Shown here piece by piece: positions 47,201-55,992 of a DNA stretch of 64,000 nt (position 1 is the stretch's first letter; each line of letters opens with the position of its first letter). The notes under the pieces are model-generated. The model was given only the letters and a program-made list of their open reading frames with translations. It was not told where the DNA came from and searched no databases. This stretch comes from Mactra quadrangularis. Its lineage: Eukaryota > Mollusca > Bivalvia > Venerida > Mactridae. The translations under genes and the position numbers were made by a program. The stretch spans positions 34,709,267 to 34,773,266 of the forward strand of contig CM046308.1 in NCBI GenBank assembly GCA_025267735.1. Direction: 5' to 3'.

Positions 47201-47445
47201 ATACTGGGATATGAAGAAGAAGCTAAAATAAAATTTCTACAAAATTAAAACATTCTCACCTTTTGTGTGCTGTTTCTAGAACGTCTACTCGACCCTCTGT
47301 TGTTATGTCCATGATAAAATCTTGAATCACCATTCTTCCCTTCATACAAGTAATCATAGCTCCCCGTACCAGAATACCTATCTGTGGAAGAACGTAGCCT
47401 ACTACCATCCGGGGATCTCCCACCACGATAGAACTCAACATCCAT
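23289..47445 (-). CDS. DEG/ENaC-family sodium channel subunit with Pro/Gly/Ser-rich extracellular insert
   Basis: Exons on the minus strand: 47260-47445 (or 44053-44070 as alternative first exon), 41353-42345, 40792-40979, 39406-39486, 38909-39000, 37983-38122, 36857-36946, 35529-35649, 35116-35188, 33779-33836, 33049-33131, 24574-24649, 23289-23609. All phases match; total 2502 bases with the 47260 exon. Family marks: FAEKTSMVGVPYI before TM1 (FWWAKVIWSFMLL onward), FPQITICN just after it, DMLVSCTFNG, YGNCWS, GARIQVSEQG, then a cysteine series including VCQAVC, CNCF and CVCDNPC, then WPSDDY, LKLNVYYEDLNYE and the pore/TM2 GLWIGLSMLSLCE with the GxS filter as GLS. The cytoplasmic tail is basic, then polar. 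Such trimeric channels pass sodium at the plasma membrane, gated by peptides, protons or force; which applies here is unknown. Exon 41353-42345 has two frame breaks (about 42077-42084 and 41819-41822) that cancel, so it may be an allele defect or a sequence error. Confidence 0.93.
24330..24572. repeat. Degenerate ~55-60 bp repeat next to a channel exon
   Basis: The phrase GCTTTATTAATT followed by ATATACATAAAC recurs at about 24378, 24488 and 24544, with TTCAAATGGCTC-like text between. The last copy abuts the donor of exon 24574-24649. Confidence 0.5.
25160..25660 (-). pseudogene. Decayed non-LTR retrotransposon reverse transcriptase fragment
   Basis: On the minus strand, several frames together give KAFDTENLSLLMKHEALGLT, GSAVQWFSSYLYDR, PQGSIWGPLFFMIYVNDMS and a degraded catalytic box (YADES where YADD is expected). 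Stops and frame changes interrupt it, so it is not functional. It lies in a channel intron in the gene's own orientation. Confidence 0.8.
25729..27110. repeat. 42-bp minisatellite, about 33 copies
   Basis: The tandem unit contains ACCGAGCATAATGTAGAATG, with period 42 in most copies. Because 42 is a multiple of three, one minus-strand frame stays open for 331 codons as a 14-residue repeat (KCILHYARWFNHYI); I do not consider this a gene. Copies at 26640-26860 share the AAAACACCGAGTATAATG variant, while others have ACCACCGAGCATAATG. An 84-bp double unit with GAGCAGAATG is repeated at about 26274-26441. The right end (after 26960) is diverged. Confidence 0.95.
27400..27945. repeat. Long imperfect palindrome (foldback element)
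   Basis: AACTTCTAAGTACCCCGATT near 27409 is matched by its exact complement near 27915, and further inward TTGCTTGCATGGTTT near 27511 pairs with AAACCATGCAAGCAG near 27814. The arms are about 130 bases, imperfect, around a roughly 270-base middle. No coding content was recognised. Confidence 0.65.
28615..28800 (+). mobile_element. SINE family A, 5'-truncated
   Basis: The tRNA-like head is missing. The body from AGGGCAGTTGTCAGTCACTG to GTTGCTACGGCGTTAAAACC is followed by an AAAAC-rich tail. Confidence 0.75.
28915..29105 (-). mobile_element. SINE family A, partial
   Basis: Minus-oriented body (TATCACAGCGGTCAGTCCAC, TTTGCTGTTAACAAACTACT); the head side is lost. Only about 115 bases separate it from the plus-oriented copy at 28615-28800, so the two form an inverted pair. 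Confidence 0.7.
29868..30110 (+). mobile_element. SINE family A
   Basis: B-box region GATCGAGGGGTCGTAGGTTT, then the usual body and an end near GTTGCTATGGCGTTAAGGCC. The A-box start is missing. Confidence 0.7.
30105..30260. mobile_element. AAGGCCACAACAA-type MITE, relic
   Basis: AATTGATCATATGTTCTATG matches the left end of the element at 53136-53347. The right end is not found. Confidence 0.4.
31455..31530 (-). mobile_element. tRNA-like sequence (SINE head or tRNA relic)
   Basis: Minus strand: TGTGGCCTAGTGGTTAGCAT as a D-arm/A-box and GCGAGTTCAAATCCTGTGAG as T arm/B box, with an A-rich run directly downstream (31434-31448 on the plus strand). The A-rich tail and weak acceptor pairing favour a retroposed copy over a working tRNA. 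Confidence 0.5.
33049..33131 (-). CDS. DEG/ENaC exon 11 (supports the gene model)
   Basis: This 83-base exon was found by requiring phase 0 at its start and two bases left over at its end. It has a strong acceptor (TAATTTTCAG) and donor (CGGTAAGA) and encodes MILLEDICINN, then FLRQDMDFDSIR; the last Arg codon is completed by the first base of exon 24574-24649. It links the WPSDDY exon to NNFLKLNVYYEDLNYE, as expected in the family. Confidence 0.85.
34558..34802. mobile_element. GGGCGGATCCAG-type MITE
   Basis: Inverted ends GGGCGGATCCAGCGG (left) and CCTGAATCCGCCCC (right), with C-rich tracts just inside each end (GGTCCGGACCCCCCTAGAAT). Two relatives lie at 37370-37666 and 44801-45092. Confidence 0.8.
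35116..35188 (-). CDS. DEG/ENaC exon 9 (cysteine-rich)
   Basis: A 73-base exon too short to stand out as a reading frame. It encodes VECMVKIQSENIEHG and then TCVCDNPCR, part of the family's conserved cysteine array. Phases 2 in and 2 out match exons 35529-35649 and 33779-33836. Confidence 0.88.
35723..36035. mobile_element. CGTTAC-family MITE
   Basis: Inverted ends TGCGTGTTCAATTAC and GTAACTGAACGCA, then CGTTACAGAACGTTACACAA on the left and ACGTTTTGTAACGTTCGCGG on the right. The inner arms GAACTCCTCGGCCATTCGCTG and its complement pair as well. The element is about 313 bases and non-coding, in the intron between channel exons 35529-35649 and 36857-36946. Confidence 0.85.
36168..36466 (-). mobile_element. 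tRNA-derived SINE, family A (full-length)
   Basis: Complete minus-oriented copy: tail side TGGGTTTAACGCTGTAGCAA, body, then GGGAATCGAACCCACGACCC (B box) and GCTACCAACTGAGCTGGCC (A box) of the tRNA-like head. This is the best copy for reconstructing the head. Confidence 0.88.
36628..36717. repeat. Compact GC-rich hairpin
   Basis: The left arm (ACAGGCAGCCGGCACGGTCC and on to CACT) and right arm (AGTGCTTTTGCTTCGGGACC and on to CCTGT) pair over about 35 bases with few mismatches around a 20-base AT-rich loop (36662-36681). Much more GC-rich than its surroundings. Confidence 0.75.
37370..37666. mobile_element. GGGCGGATCCAG-type MITE, diverged
   Basis: Left AGGCGGATCAACCGTGGGGT, GGTCCGGACCCCACTGAATT just inside, and right CCCCGAAAAAATCCTGCAGC. 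Same family as 34558-34802. Confidence 0.7.
40011..40352. mobile_element. CpG-rich inverted-repeat element
   Basis: Ends CAGTCCCATAAAA and TTTATAGGACTG are inverted repeats. The inside is strikingly richer in CG dinucleotides than its flanks and repeats GGACCCGTACG-like phrases in both orientations. It lies in a channel intron. Confidence 0.65.
41558..41872 (-). repeat. 21-bp coding minisatellite encoding the SPPPDGS-type insert
   Basis: Fifteen copies of a 21-base unit (plus-strand form GAGCCATCCGGGGGTGGACTT, minus one base here and there) encode a seven-residue repeat such as SPPPDGS, SPPTGSS or SIPPDGS. A three-unit block (63 bases) is itself duplicated at about 41663-41788. Copy 13 is 20 bases long (four G instead of five at 41819-41822), which breaks the frame. 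Confidence 0.92.
42480..42890. repeat. Dispersed repeat, copy 2
   Basis: Shares the GCGGCCATCTTGGACGCCAT core with 2911-2942. Limits uncertain. Confidence 0.4.
43314..43714. mobile_element. Foldback element with GAATTC-rich tandem repeats
   Basis: Arms begin AGTACGAAAGACCGG on the left and its complement CCGGTCTTTCGTACT on the right. Inside, the left arm repeats ACTTCATGAATTCACGATTT about every 21 bases and the right arm carries the complementary GTGAATTC/GAAGTTGAAATCG series, turning over near 43535. The whole ~400 bases can fold on itself. It lies between channel exons 42345 and 44053. Confidence 0.88.
44053..44070 (-). CDS. Alternative first coding exon of the DEG/ENaC gene
   Basis: ATG GCA CCA CAA GCT GGG followed at once by a donor GTATGT. 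It is phase 0 and so splices in frame to exon 41353-42345, giving MAPQAG in place of the 62-residue start encoded at 47260-47445. Short, so it could be chance. Confidence 0.5.
44801..45092. mobile_element. GGGCGGATCCAG-type MITE
   Basis: Left GGGGCGGATCCAGGATTTTT, right CCCGCTGGATCCGCCCATG, C/G tracts just inside each end. It lies between the two candidate first exons of the channel. Confidence 0.8.
45793..45960 (-). mobile_element. SINE family A, truncated
   Basis: Tail side TTGGGTTTAACGCCGAAGCA and body to CTTCTGCCCTATATGG; the tRNA-like head is missing. Confidence 0.72.
46200..46265 (+). mobile_element. tRNA-like head, solitary
   Basis: AACTCAGTCGGTAGCGCATC and GTGGGTTCGACTCTTG resemble A and B boxes. 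No SINE body follows, and the ends do not form an acceptor stem that I can see. Confidence 0.4.
46316..46595. mobile_element. hAT-like element of the TAGGGGTG family, right part
   Basis: The stretch from about 46340 (CGTTTCAAAATGTGCATTTT) through TATTGCAATATATTGCAATG to ACAGCCCCTA matches the right two-thirds of 22471-22926; the left end is lost. Confidence 0.6.
47260..47445 (-). CDS. First coding exon of the DEG/ENaC gene (62 residues)
   Basis: The start ATG at 47445 has a good context (AAGATGGATG). The exon encodes a cytoplasmic N-terminus rich in Ser, Arg, Gly and Tyr (MDVEFYRGGRSP and on to SSRRSRNSTQK) and ends at donor GTGAGA in phase 0, fitting exon 41353-42345. Possible phosphorylation-prone tail; nothing more specific can be said. 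Confidence 0.75.
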
Positions 47446-47904
47446 CTTACTTGTCTTTCAGAGAGAGTTTATTTGTTCATCACACGCTGCAATCAAGTAA
47501 GAAGAAACTACTTGGTGTCAGCTGTGTTCAATCTGTAAAAGTACATACTTACAACATTATGGTAACATTAAATATATGATTTTTGGAAAGAAGCCCACTG
47601 TTGAATTAAACTGATTTTGAATTTAATTGATTTTATATTTTAAAATGTATGTTACATTATAAATTCAGATCTATTTCAATCGTGACTGGCCTATTAATTA
47701 TGCATGACTGAAATTCAATGGGTGAACTGATTTGTACATGAACTAAATACAACTGTTCATCATGGATGCTTTTAAACTTGCTGTATCATAAGTTCAATTT
47801 ACATCGTGGAATCTTTATCAATATGTGAATGCATAGTTTGATATTACTTACTAAACAATAAACTTGTAACCACAAACTAATATACATTCTTTTTTGTATT
47901 TTAA

Positions 47905-48249
47905 AGGTACTAGTTCACAGATTTGGTTTATTTTTTCTATAATTTCGAAATACCATTCAGTGTCTGTACTTGTGTCAAACAAATAATTCTTAATTATTAT
48001 AAGACAAACTGACCTATATGTTGCCAGAAATATAAAATAAAAGTTATAAAATGCACTAAAATTATCTATACCGTGACATACGGGGTAGATATATACTACA
48101 TGAAACACCATCATTTGTAGTTGTATGCCGATTTGCACTAAAATTGTCATTATCAGAACACTTCTTTCCTGCTTCCAAAATTGTTTACATATAATTATGA
48201 TAGTTTTAGAAAAAATGATATTTAAGTTGGACTCTGTGAATGAGTACCT
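47905..48249. mobile_element. MITE with TTAA target duplication (piggyBac-like)
   Basis: Ends AAGGTACTAGTTCACAGA and CTCTGTGAATGAGTACCTT are inverted repeats and TTAA flanks both sides (47901-47904, 48250-48253), the target duplication typical of piggyBac-type elements. The tandem duplication unit begins inside it at 47941. Confidence 0.82.
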
Positions 48250-48264
48250 TTAACAAACTAGCAT

Positions 48265-48620
48265 ATCGACAATAAGGGACTTTAGTCAGTTATTTTCCCT
48301 TGAATACTCTTCAAATAGGTAGGTCCAATTAGTTGTATTACTCGGATTTTACCCTTAGTTTTCAATGTCAATTTGCCAAAATTAATCTTGATTAGCTTTT
48401 TTGTAAATCATTTAATTTGTTTGAAATTCAAGCTAAATATTTTTAAGGTAAAGGACTATCTGAATTTCATCACTTCTGTAAATATCTTCATTAACAAGAA
48501 AGATATTAGATGGAATATTGTGTTATCCTTACATAGGAATTCATGATAAAACCCGAGGATTCCAACTGTAAGGACGTACTTACCAATTGGATTGCTTCAG
48601 ATTTTATTAGGGAAGGTAAC
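48265..48620. repeat. Older direct repeat inside the unit, copy R1
   Basis: About 355 bases from ACTTTAGTCAGTTATTTTCC to GGGAAGGTAACTGAC resemble 53757-54120 at roughly 80 percent by eye (TTACTCGGATTTTACCCTTA is identical in both). Repeated as 55136-55491 in unit 2. Confidence 0.8.
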
Positions 48621-48869
48621 TGACTTAAGCCCCTGATTAATTCATTTGTGTGGAAGGTCTCAGATTTTTATATTGTAGTTCACATTTATTTTTTATTGTC
48701 CTAGGTATTGGTTAAAGGAGACTTGATATTTTGTTCATGCACCGCAATATAAGCATATCAGAAATTTTATCATTTATCAATGAAGATAGAGCATTTATAA
48801 GTATTTACAAATTGAATCAAATACCTATACAATGCTGATCAAATTCTCCCATAATTGTTTACATATCAT

Positions 48870-49120
48870 TCCGCCCAGCTAGCTCAGTTGGTAGCTCGCA
48901 AGCCTTATGATAGAGGTGTCGTGTGCTCGATTCTGGAACGGGGCATACTTCCGAAGTTTGGTCAAGAAATAATTTAAACGGCCATTCTCCTTCCTAACAC
49001 TGATTAATGATCATGGACGATGGACAGTGGACGGAAGTATGCATCGTGTAACTGGTTAACAGCTAAATCTAGGGATTTATCTTTTCCAGGAACGGCGAGT
49101 AGACTGACTGATTGTTTAAC
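48870..49120 (+). mobile_element. SINE family A (unit 1)
   Basis: GCCCAGCTAGCTCAGTTGGTAG head, GTGTGCTCGATTCTGGAACG B box, then the family body. The identical copy lies at 55742-55992 in unit 2, so insertion came before the duplication. Confidence 0.82.
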
Positions 49121-52100
49121 TCAATCAAAAAAGTTTACATATTAAATAACATTGTCATTAAAATGTGAAAAACATTAATTAATGTAAGGTTCACATAGCA
49201 TCTTACAAACTATATCGCAAATAAAGCATACAACAATATGTAATACTTTCTACACAGAAATTAGAGATATAATCTAAATAAATCACAATATACAGGCATA
49301 AAAGTATAATTATAGAACCACGTGCGTATAAAAATAATAATTGTACTCATGGTGATAGAGACTGGCAAAGCTAGTATGTTGGGTAAGAAATGACAGAGAC
49401 AGTTATAGAATTGAAACATGGACTTCGTTTATAAAGCCACAACATACAACGATGTTAAAATTAAACTGGTCATAAGAAATTTATTCAAAAATATATCAAA
49501 GTATCTGGGCTGAAAATCGCCCAAAAACAAATTGTCCGTTTTTTCTTAACTGTCAAAGATTGAATAATTTCACGGTGACTGAATGAATTGTTTTTGTACT
49601 GGCGGCCTAATGGTTATTAAATTTATATTGACTAAAACATATAATACGGCATAAGCAGCTTTAATTGATCATAATACACACTTTTGGAAACTCATGAATG
49701 TATCACGACGATAATTTTAACAAATGCATTCACTGTGAAATTATTCATGTTTTGACAGTTTAGAAAAAATGAACTATACTATATGCAAAATGCAAAATGG
49801 AGAATAAAATTACTTACATATGAAAATATCTTTAATTTTCATATATGCCTACTACGAACATATCACAGTAACATTTCACAGAAACATTAAATCTCCGATA
49901 CCAATTCCTACTACATGTATATCAAGTTAATGTTCGATGGAAAATAAACATTCAAACGTGAATATGTTGGCTACACAGACGGTACATCCACGTTTGACCA
50001 GATAATACATCCACGACGTATGTGAACTAACAATAGAGGAAACTAACCCTATTGTCATAAACTGTGTACTTATCAAACATCTTTTTAAAGGTAAATTTAA
50101 CAGCATACAAAAATATACAAAACATTACAGTCGCCTTAAGGATTTCCTAATTGAAAATAGATGACCCTAAATATATCTTGTATGTATATCTCACAAAAAC
50201 TTTCACCATTCAAAACCTGTAAATTAGTTTTTCCAGAAATTAGATTATTCATTGGCAAACTACATGTATATTGATATTTAAGATACTGAATTTTCAAAAA
50301 CATGGCAAATTTACAAATCGTATAAATTACACAGGGAATTTAGTAAACGAACATTTAGTAAAATGAGCAGATGGCTGATGACGGTGAACATTTTTACCGA
50401 ATATTTTCAAAATCTGCCACTAATGACCATAAAAATATGGTCAATGATACCATTAATAGTTCTGTCAATCATTTTCATAACTAATCCATGAATACAGTAA
50501 AGTTCAGCTTCTAGGACCGTCATAATCGATAATCGGAGTGGTCTTAACATAGGGAACTTTTTCTTCTTAAATTAAGCATTCAGTACTTAAAAATTGCCAA
50601 TATCCCATGCTTTTACAATATTCAAGGTTGTCTTTATAATGGAGCGCACTTTACTGAATCGAAGATACATACAGGATCAACTCTAAGTATGGAATCAGTT
50701 GACGTGTCAATATTACTCTAGTTTAGCCCTCTGCGTAAAACTTATACGCATGATATAGTAGTTCAACAATCAGTGGTCGAAATTCGTCCTTGCCCGACAG
50801 CAAAAAAGATAGTAGTTTTTCAGTGGGGCTAAAAACAATTTTTACTAGCCCCACATGCTTGTGCACATCAATATTTCTGTTTTGTTTACAAAATATCATG
50901 CAGCTCTATGTATCGAGCAGGTTGCTTATGTCATTTTACTTTTTAAGCATTATAAATGTACACTGTCCAGCATGCACATACTGCCAAGAAAATAGCGGCA
51001 CCCTCTGGGGACCGTATCGTTGTGTATTTCATTTACCAACATGTTTGTCTTTCAGGAACCAGACAAATGGTTACAGCGTCAAAACTAAAATATATTTAGG
51101 GCTCATAGAATACATGTATTATTTGAGCTAGTAAAAAATCATTAATTACTAGCCCGACTTGCTTGCTACTTTTATCCGAACTTCTATGACTGCGCATTAG
51201 TAATTTGTGTTTAACATGGGTATGAATCATACCAATTTTAAAAGTGCAAACACCCGCCAATGCTCATTGTCGAACAATACCTATCGTCATGGTTTATTAT
51301 TGGACTCATCCAACCTGTCACGGCTCGCCGAATAAAATCTGACTGTACCTAAAGTTTCGAGCCTGATTTCACGAATTTAATGATATTTGTTTATTTATAA
51401 TCGTCCTATAAGTCATATGAATAATGATCATATCTTTATTTATTGCAGGCGTTTTTTATGTGAAAGGTATATCAATATACATCTATGATATGATATTTCA
51501 CCTTATTAACACTGTATTTTTATATCAGTGTGATGGGGGTATGATAAACTAGGGTAAAGTATTTACCTACTGGCATATAAATTTACTTATAAAGTGCCAT
51601 TCTTAATTACCTTAACAGTTTTGTAAATGTGTGATTTGTTTAAAGTTTACTAATACTTGAGTAATTAAAACATAACTATAAATACATGGACATGAATATC
51701 AATTACAATTGTATATGTAGTATCATGCTTACCCCCCTTACAAATGTTACAATCAATTTAAACGGGAGGCTTACAACTGGTCCCATGTCATTTTTGACAG
51801 GGGTAGGCAACTGCATGGTCCAATGTCAGTTCAGATGTCCAGCCTGGCAAAACTACGAGGGGACCAGTTGTCTTACATTCAATTAAAACTATTCTTATGA
51901 GAAAAAAAAATTGAAATAAAATTTTATTTTATAAAACAGTTTGCATAAATGTAATTTTGGTTGGTACAGTACAACCTTTCTTGAAAAACATCAAATGGGA
52001 GAGACTAAAATAGCTGTACAGAGGTTGTTGCTCTACAGAAGTTAAATTCAATAAAAATCCTGCCTAAGGAAAATATCTACGTTGTTGTTGTGCAGAGGAT

Positions 52101-52669
52101 TTGTTCTGTAGAAGGCCGCTCTACAGAGGTTATACTGTACTGTAAATACAAATCGTGATCCATTACAACATCTTTAAGCTGTGGCAAGCATATAAACATG
52201 CATGTATAATACTGAGATAACAATGTATGGAAAGCCAGTACTGTCTTATACCGCTCTTTTCCAATTAATTAATCCGTTCAATCTATACAGTACCCACAAA
52301 AAGTTCAGAGACATTTTCACTTTTCAGGCCTACTGAATAGTTTTTATTTCAAATTTAATAACTGCTTGTTTTAAAATGCTTTTTAGTTTTGCTTTATTTT
52401 TTGTTAGTATTATCATTATAACTGTGACTACAAAAATAGCATAAAACCTGTTATGGAAAATGATTACAATAAACATGGTTTTGGAGGCTTTAGAATATCT
52501 GATGCTGAATCTCATAGATATTTTGCATTCATCAAATTTGTTTTCATTTTATCACAAACCATACTTTTTTTTTAAATAATGATTCTACAATAATACTAAT
52601 CAAATTTCAAGAATTGTAATCTTTTTTTGTCTTCAAACGTTTGGTTGGTACTGTATACTAGTCCATTTC

Positions 52670-53035
52670 GACAATATATGAAATAAAAACATCTTTATAT
52701 TGAACCGAAAAATATTATATGAATGCAAACTTACAATATATTGAAAGAATTTATCAATGATGTATGAAACTAATGTACTGTACCTTTACATGTATTCAAT
52801 CTGGAAATATATTAATAGGGATTTTAATTTCACGAGAGAAAACAACATTAATATGAGTCCAACTAATACTATATTGATGTATTTAATAAATATATGAAAC
52901 TATGTTAACAATATATGAAACCAACTATCATTATATATTATCGTTTTGACAATATATGAATTGAAAACATCTTTATATTGAACCGACAAACATTATATGA
53001 ATGCACAACTAAAATATATTGAACGGATTTGTCGA
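52670..53035. repeat. Pair of ~80-bp direct repeats
   Basis: ACAATATATGAA followed by AACATCTTTATATTGAACCG occurs at 52671-52750 and again at 52950-53030, with AT-rich sequence carrying more AATATATGAAAC phrases between. Present in both units. Confidence 0.7.
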
Positions 53036-53135
53036 CTTATGGAACAATTGTTTAAAGCGTAAAGCAGAGTATTGATAATAAAATATGGTAGAAATCTCAA
53101 AATAATAACTTTCATGACTGTTTTGAATAAGATTT

Positions 53136-53347
53136 AGGCCACAACAAATTGATCATATGTTCTATGGATTCGCTCGCACCTTAATTTTGACGGTTTTTAC
53201 AAAAAAAAATTATTTCCTCGCTCGCTCATAAAAATTTGGTCAAACCGCTATATAAAGCAACTGAATTAAGATTTTTTTTTCTTCGCTCGCTCGCACCATT
53301 TTTTCCAGAAAAATCCGTAGAACATATCATCAACTTGTTGTGGCCTT
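53136..53347. mobile_element. AAGGCCACAACAA-type MITE (unit 1)
   Basis: Ends TAGGCCACAACAAATTGATC and GATATGTTCTACGGATTTTT (on the complement) form ~30-base inverted repeats. Inside are two CGCTCGCTC tracts. Also at 60346-60559. Confidence 0.8.
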
Positions 53348-53756
53348 ATTGTCGACTTTTATTTGTATTCTTTTGATCTGTAACATGAATATCATCACAC
53401 TCCTATAATATCATCGCATTCCTATAATGGGCACTGGTCAGTAAAAAAGCAGCACATTTCATGTGTACAAAATTATCATTAAATTTGCTAGTTCATCGAA
53501 ACTGTATAATGTGATAATCCTTGTCAAGAGTATGTGATGTATGTTCTTTTAAAAATCATACAGCTTTCATCAGACCTCACAACACCCAGCCAAAACGTTT
53601 GTTTCATTGTTTTACACGTTACACGGAGTAACAATAAATAAAACTGATGAGTACAGCCACTATACATTAAGATACAACAACAATGACTACATGTTCATTG
53701 TTTCGTTAAATTATTTTATTAAATTAGATTACAAAGCATTCTCTATAAAGTATTTA

Positions 53757-54120
53757 GCAGATAATAAGGTACTTTAGTCAGTTATATCCCTTTGCATACT
53801 CTTCAAATAGCTAGGCCCAATCAGTTGGATTACTCGGATTTTACCCTTATTTTTCCATGTCAATTTGACACTCAATCTAAACTACCTTTTTTGTAAATCA
53901 TTTCATTTGCTTGAAAATCAAGCTAAGTATTGTTTTGTTGAAGTACTATATATCTAACTTTCATCACTCTTAATAATATCTTAATTAACAAGAACGATAT
54001 TTGATGAAATATTTTATTATCCTTACACAGGACTTCAACGATAAAGTCCGAAGATTCCAACTGATATGACCAACATGCCAACTGGATCTCTTCAGACTTT
54101 ATCAAGGAAGGATAACTGAC
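53757..54120. repeat. Older direct repeat inside the unit, copy R2
   Basis: Partner of 48265-48620, same orientation, 5.5 kb apart. It contains a self-complementary pair GATAAAGTCTGAAG / CTTCGGACTTTATC on the minus strand. Confidence 0.78.
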
Positions 54121-55741
54121 TCATATTTCTCATTACAGTAGAAATATCCTCAAATCAACCTGTTTTATGATCAGACAAAACTAAAAAAAAAAGGGAAAGA
54201 TTCAAATTTTAAACAAGAACAATTTTAAAGCCATCGTAGACACTACTCCAGTATGTATACATTCAAATAAAACATTGTCTTATTTTACTCAGATATATGG
54301 CTGTATCTGAGAAGAGAGTATAATTCCACGGTCACATTTGTCGATACCAATTGACAAAGGGTTTTATTGCATGAGCACGAGAAAGCATGAAAACGACACA
54401 ATAATACGATTACTGTGCTTAAAATACATGTACATTGTAAAAAATACTCATTCTTACCGATGTTTTATGCTGCAGATTCTGTTCAGATATTCTCTCTCAT
54501 AAATATTCCACGGCCGTAATGATTTCACCGTAAACAATTTAACTAAGCGTATAATGTGACATTTCATTGTTGCGAACTATTTAAAGGACGTGACTTTCCT
54601 TGGACGAGATGGTAGAATTATATAAATAAAAATACTACAGCAAACGTTTGAATTTTTCATATAGAAATACTAGGCTAATTTCCGTTCAAATAAACTAAAC
54701 ATTTTATGTAAATAAATGAAACATGAACATTTAATTGTATGCGATTTTGAACGATACAAGTACACGAAATTATAAAAAAATAAATTGAAATCTAAAATAT
54801 TTACATACTAAAATTTCGAAATACCATTCAGTGTCTGTACTTGTGTCAAACAAATAATTCTTAATTATTATAAGACAAACTGACCTATATGTTGCCAGAA
54901 ATATAAAATAAAAGTTATAAAATGCACTAAAATTATCTATACCGTGACATACGGGGTAGATATATACTACATGAAACACCATCATTTGTAGTTGTATGCC
55001 GATTTGCACTAAAATTGTCATTATCAGAACACTTCTTTCCTGCTTCCAAAATTGTTTACATATAATTATGATAGTTTTAGAAAAAATGATATTTAAGTTG
55101 GACTCTGTGAATGAGTACCTTTAACAAACTAGCATATCGACAATAAGGGACTTTAGTCAGTTATTTTCCCTTGAATACTCTTCAAATAGGTAGGTCCAAT
55201 TAGTTGTATTACTCGGATTTTACCCTTAGTTTTCAATGTCAATTTGCCAAAATTAATCTTGATTAGCTTTTTTGTAAATCATTTAATTTGTTTGAAATTC
55301 AAGCTAAATATTTTTAAGGTAAAGGACTATCTGAATTTCATCACTTCTGTAAATATCTTCATTAACAAGAAAGATATTAGATGGAATATTGTGTTATCCT
55401 TACATAGGAATTCATGATAAAACCCGAGGATTCCAACTGTAAGGACGTACTTACCAATTGGATTGCTTCAGATTTTATTAGGGAAGGTAACTGACTTAAG
55501 CCCCTGGTTAATTCATTTGTGTGGAAGGTCTCAGATTTTTATATTGTAGTTCACATTTATTTTTTATTGTCCTAGGTATTGGTTAAAGGAGACTTGATAT
55601 TTTGTTCATGCACCGCAATATAAGCATATCAGAAATTTTATCATTTATCAATGAAGATAGAGCATTTATAAGTATTTACAAATTGAATCAAATACCTATA
55701 CAATGCTGATCAAATTCTCCCATAATTGTTTACATATCATT

Positions 55742-55992
55742 CCGCCCAGCTAGCTCAGTTGGTAGCTCGCAAGCCTTATGATAGAGGTGTCGTGTGCTCG
55801 ATTCTGGAACGGGGCATACTTCCGAAGTTTGGTCAAGAAATAATTTAAACGGCCATTCTCCTTCCTAACACTGATTAATGATCATGGACGATGGACAGTG
55901 GACGGAAGTATGCATCGTGTAACTGGTTAACAGCTAAATCTAGGGATTTATCTTTTCCAGGAACGGCGAGTAGACTGACTGATTGTTTAACT
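55742..55992 (+). mobile_element. SINE family A (unit 2)
   Basis: Duplicate of 48870-49120. Confidence 0.82.

Larger units (their letters stand above)
47941..54811. repeat. Tandem duplication, unit 1 (6871 bp)
   Basis: Every stretch compared recurs 6871-6872 bases later in units of the same order, and after 51814 about 7210 later. By eye there are roughly a dozen substitutions and several one- to five-base indels. The unit contains the right part of the TTAA MITE, a SINE A copy, two older direct repeats and a 212-base MITE. I recognise no gene in it; the longest open frame is 113 codons without an ATG start. Confidence 0.95.

Noticed and set aside
47851..48150. 99-codon minus frame, partly repeated at 54770-55021
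   Set aside because: It runs through the TTAA MITE and its end; the frame is a by-product of the element.
50790..51131. 113-codon open frame, repeated at 57661-58002
   Set aside because: It starts at TTG rather than ATG, has no recognisable domain, and lies in a repeat-like block with GGGGCTA/TAGCCCC inverted phrases. Its conservation between units only reflects the recent duplication.
48265..54120. LTR retrotransposon flanked by R1 and R2
   Set aside because: R1 and R2 are only about 80 percent alike, there is no primer-binding site or polyprotein between them, and the 5.5 kb between holds unrelated small elements.
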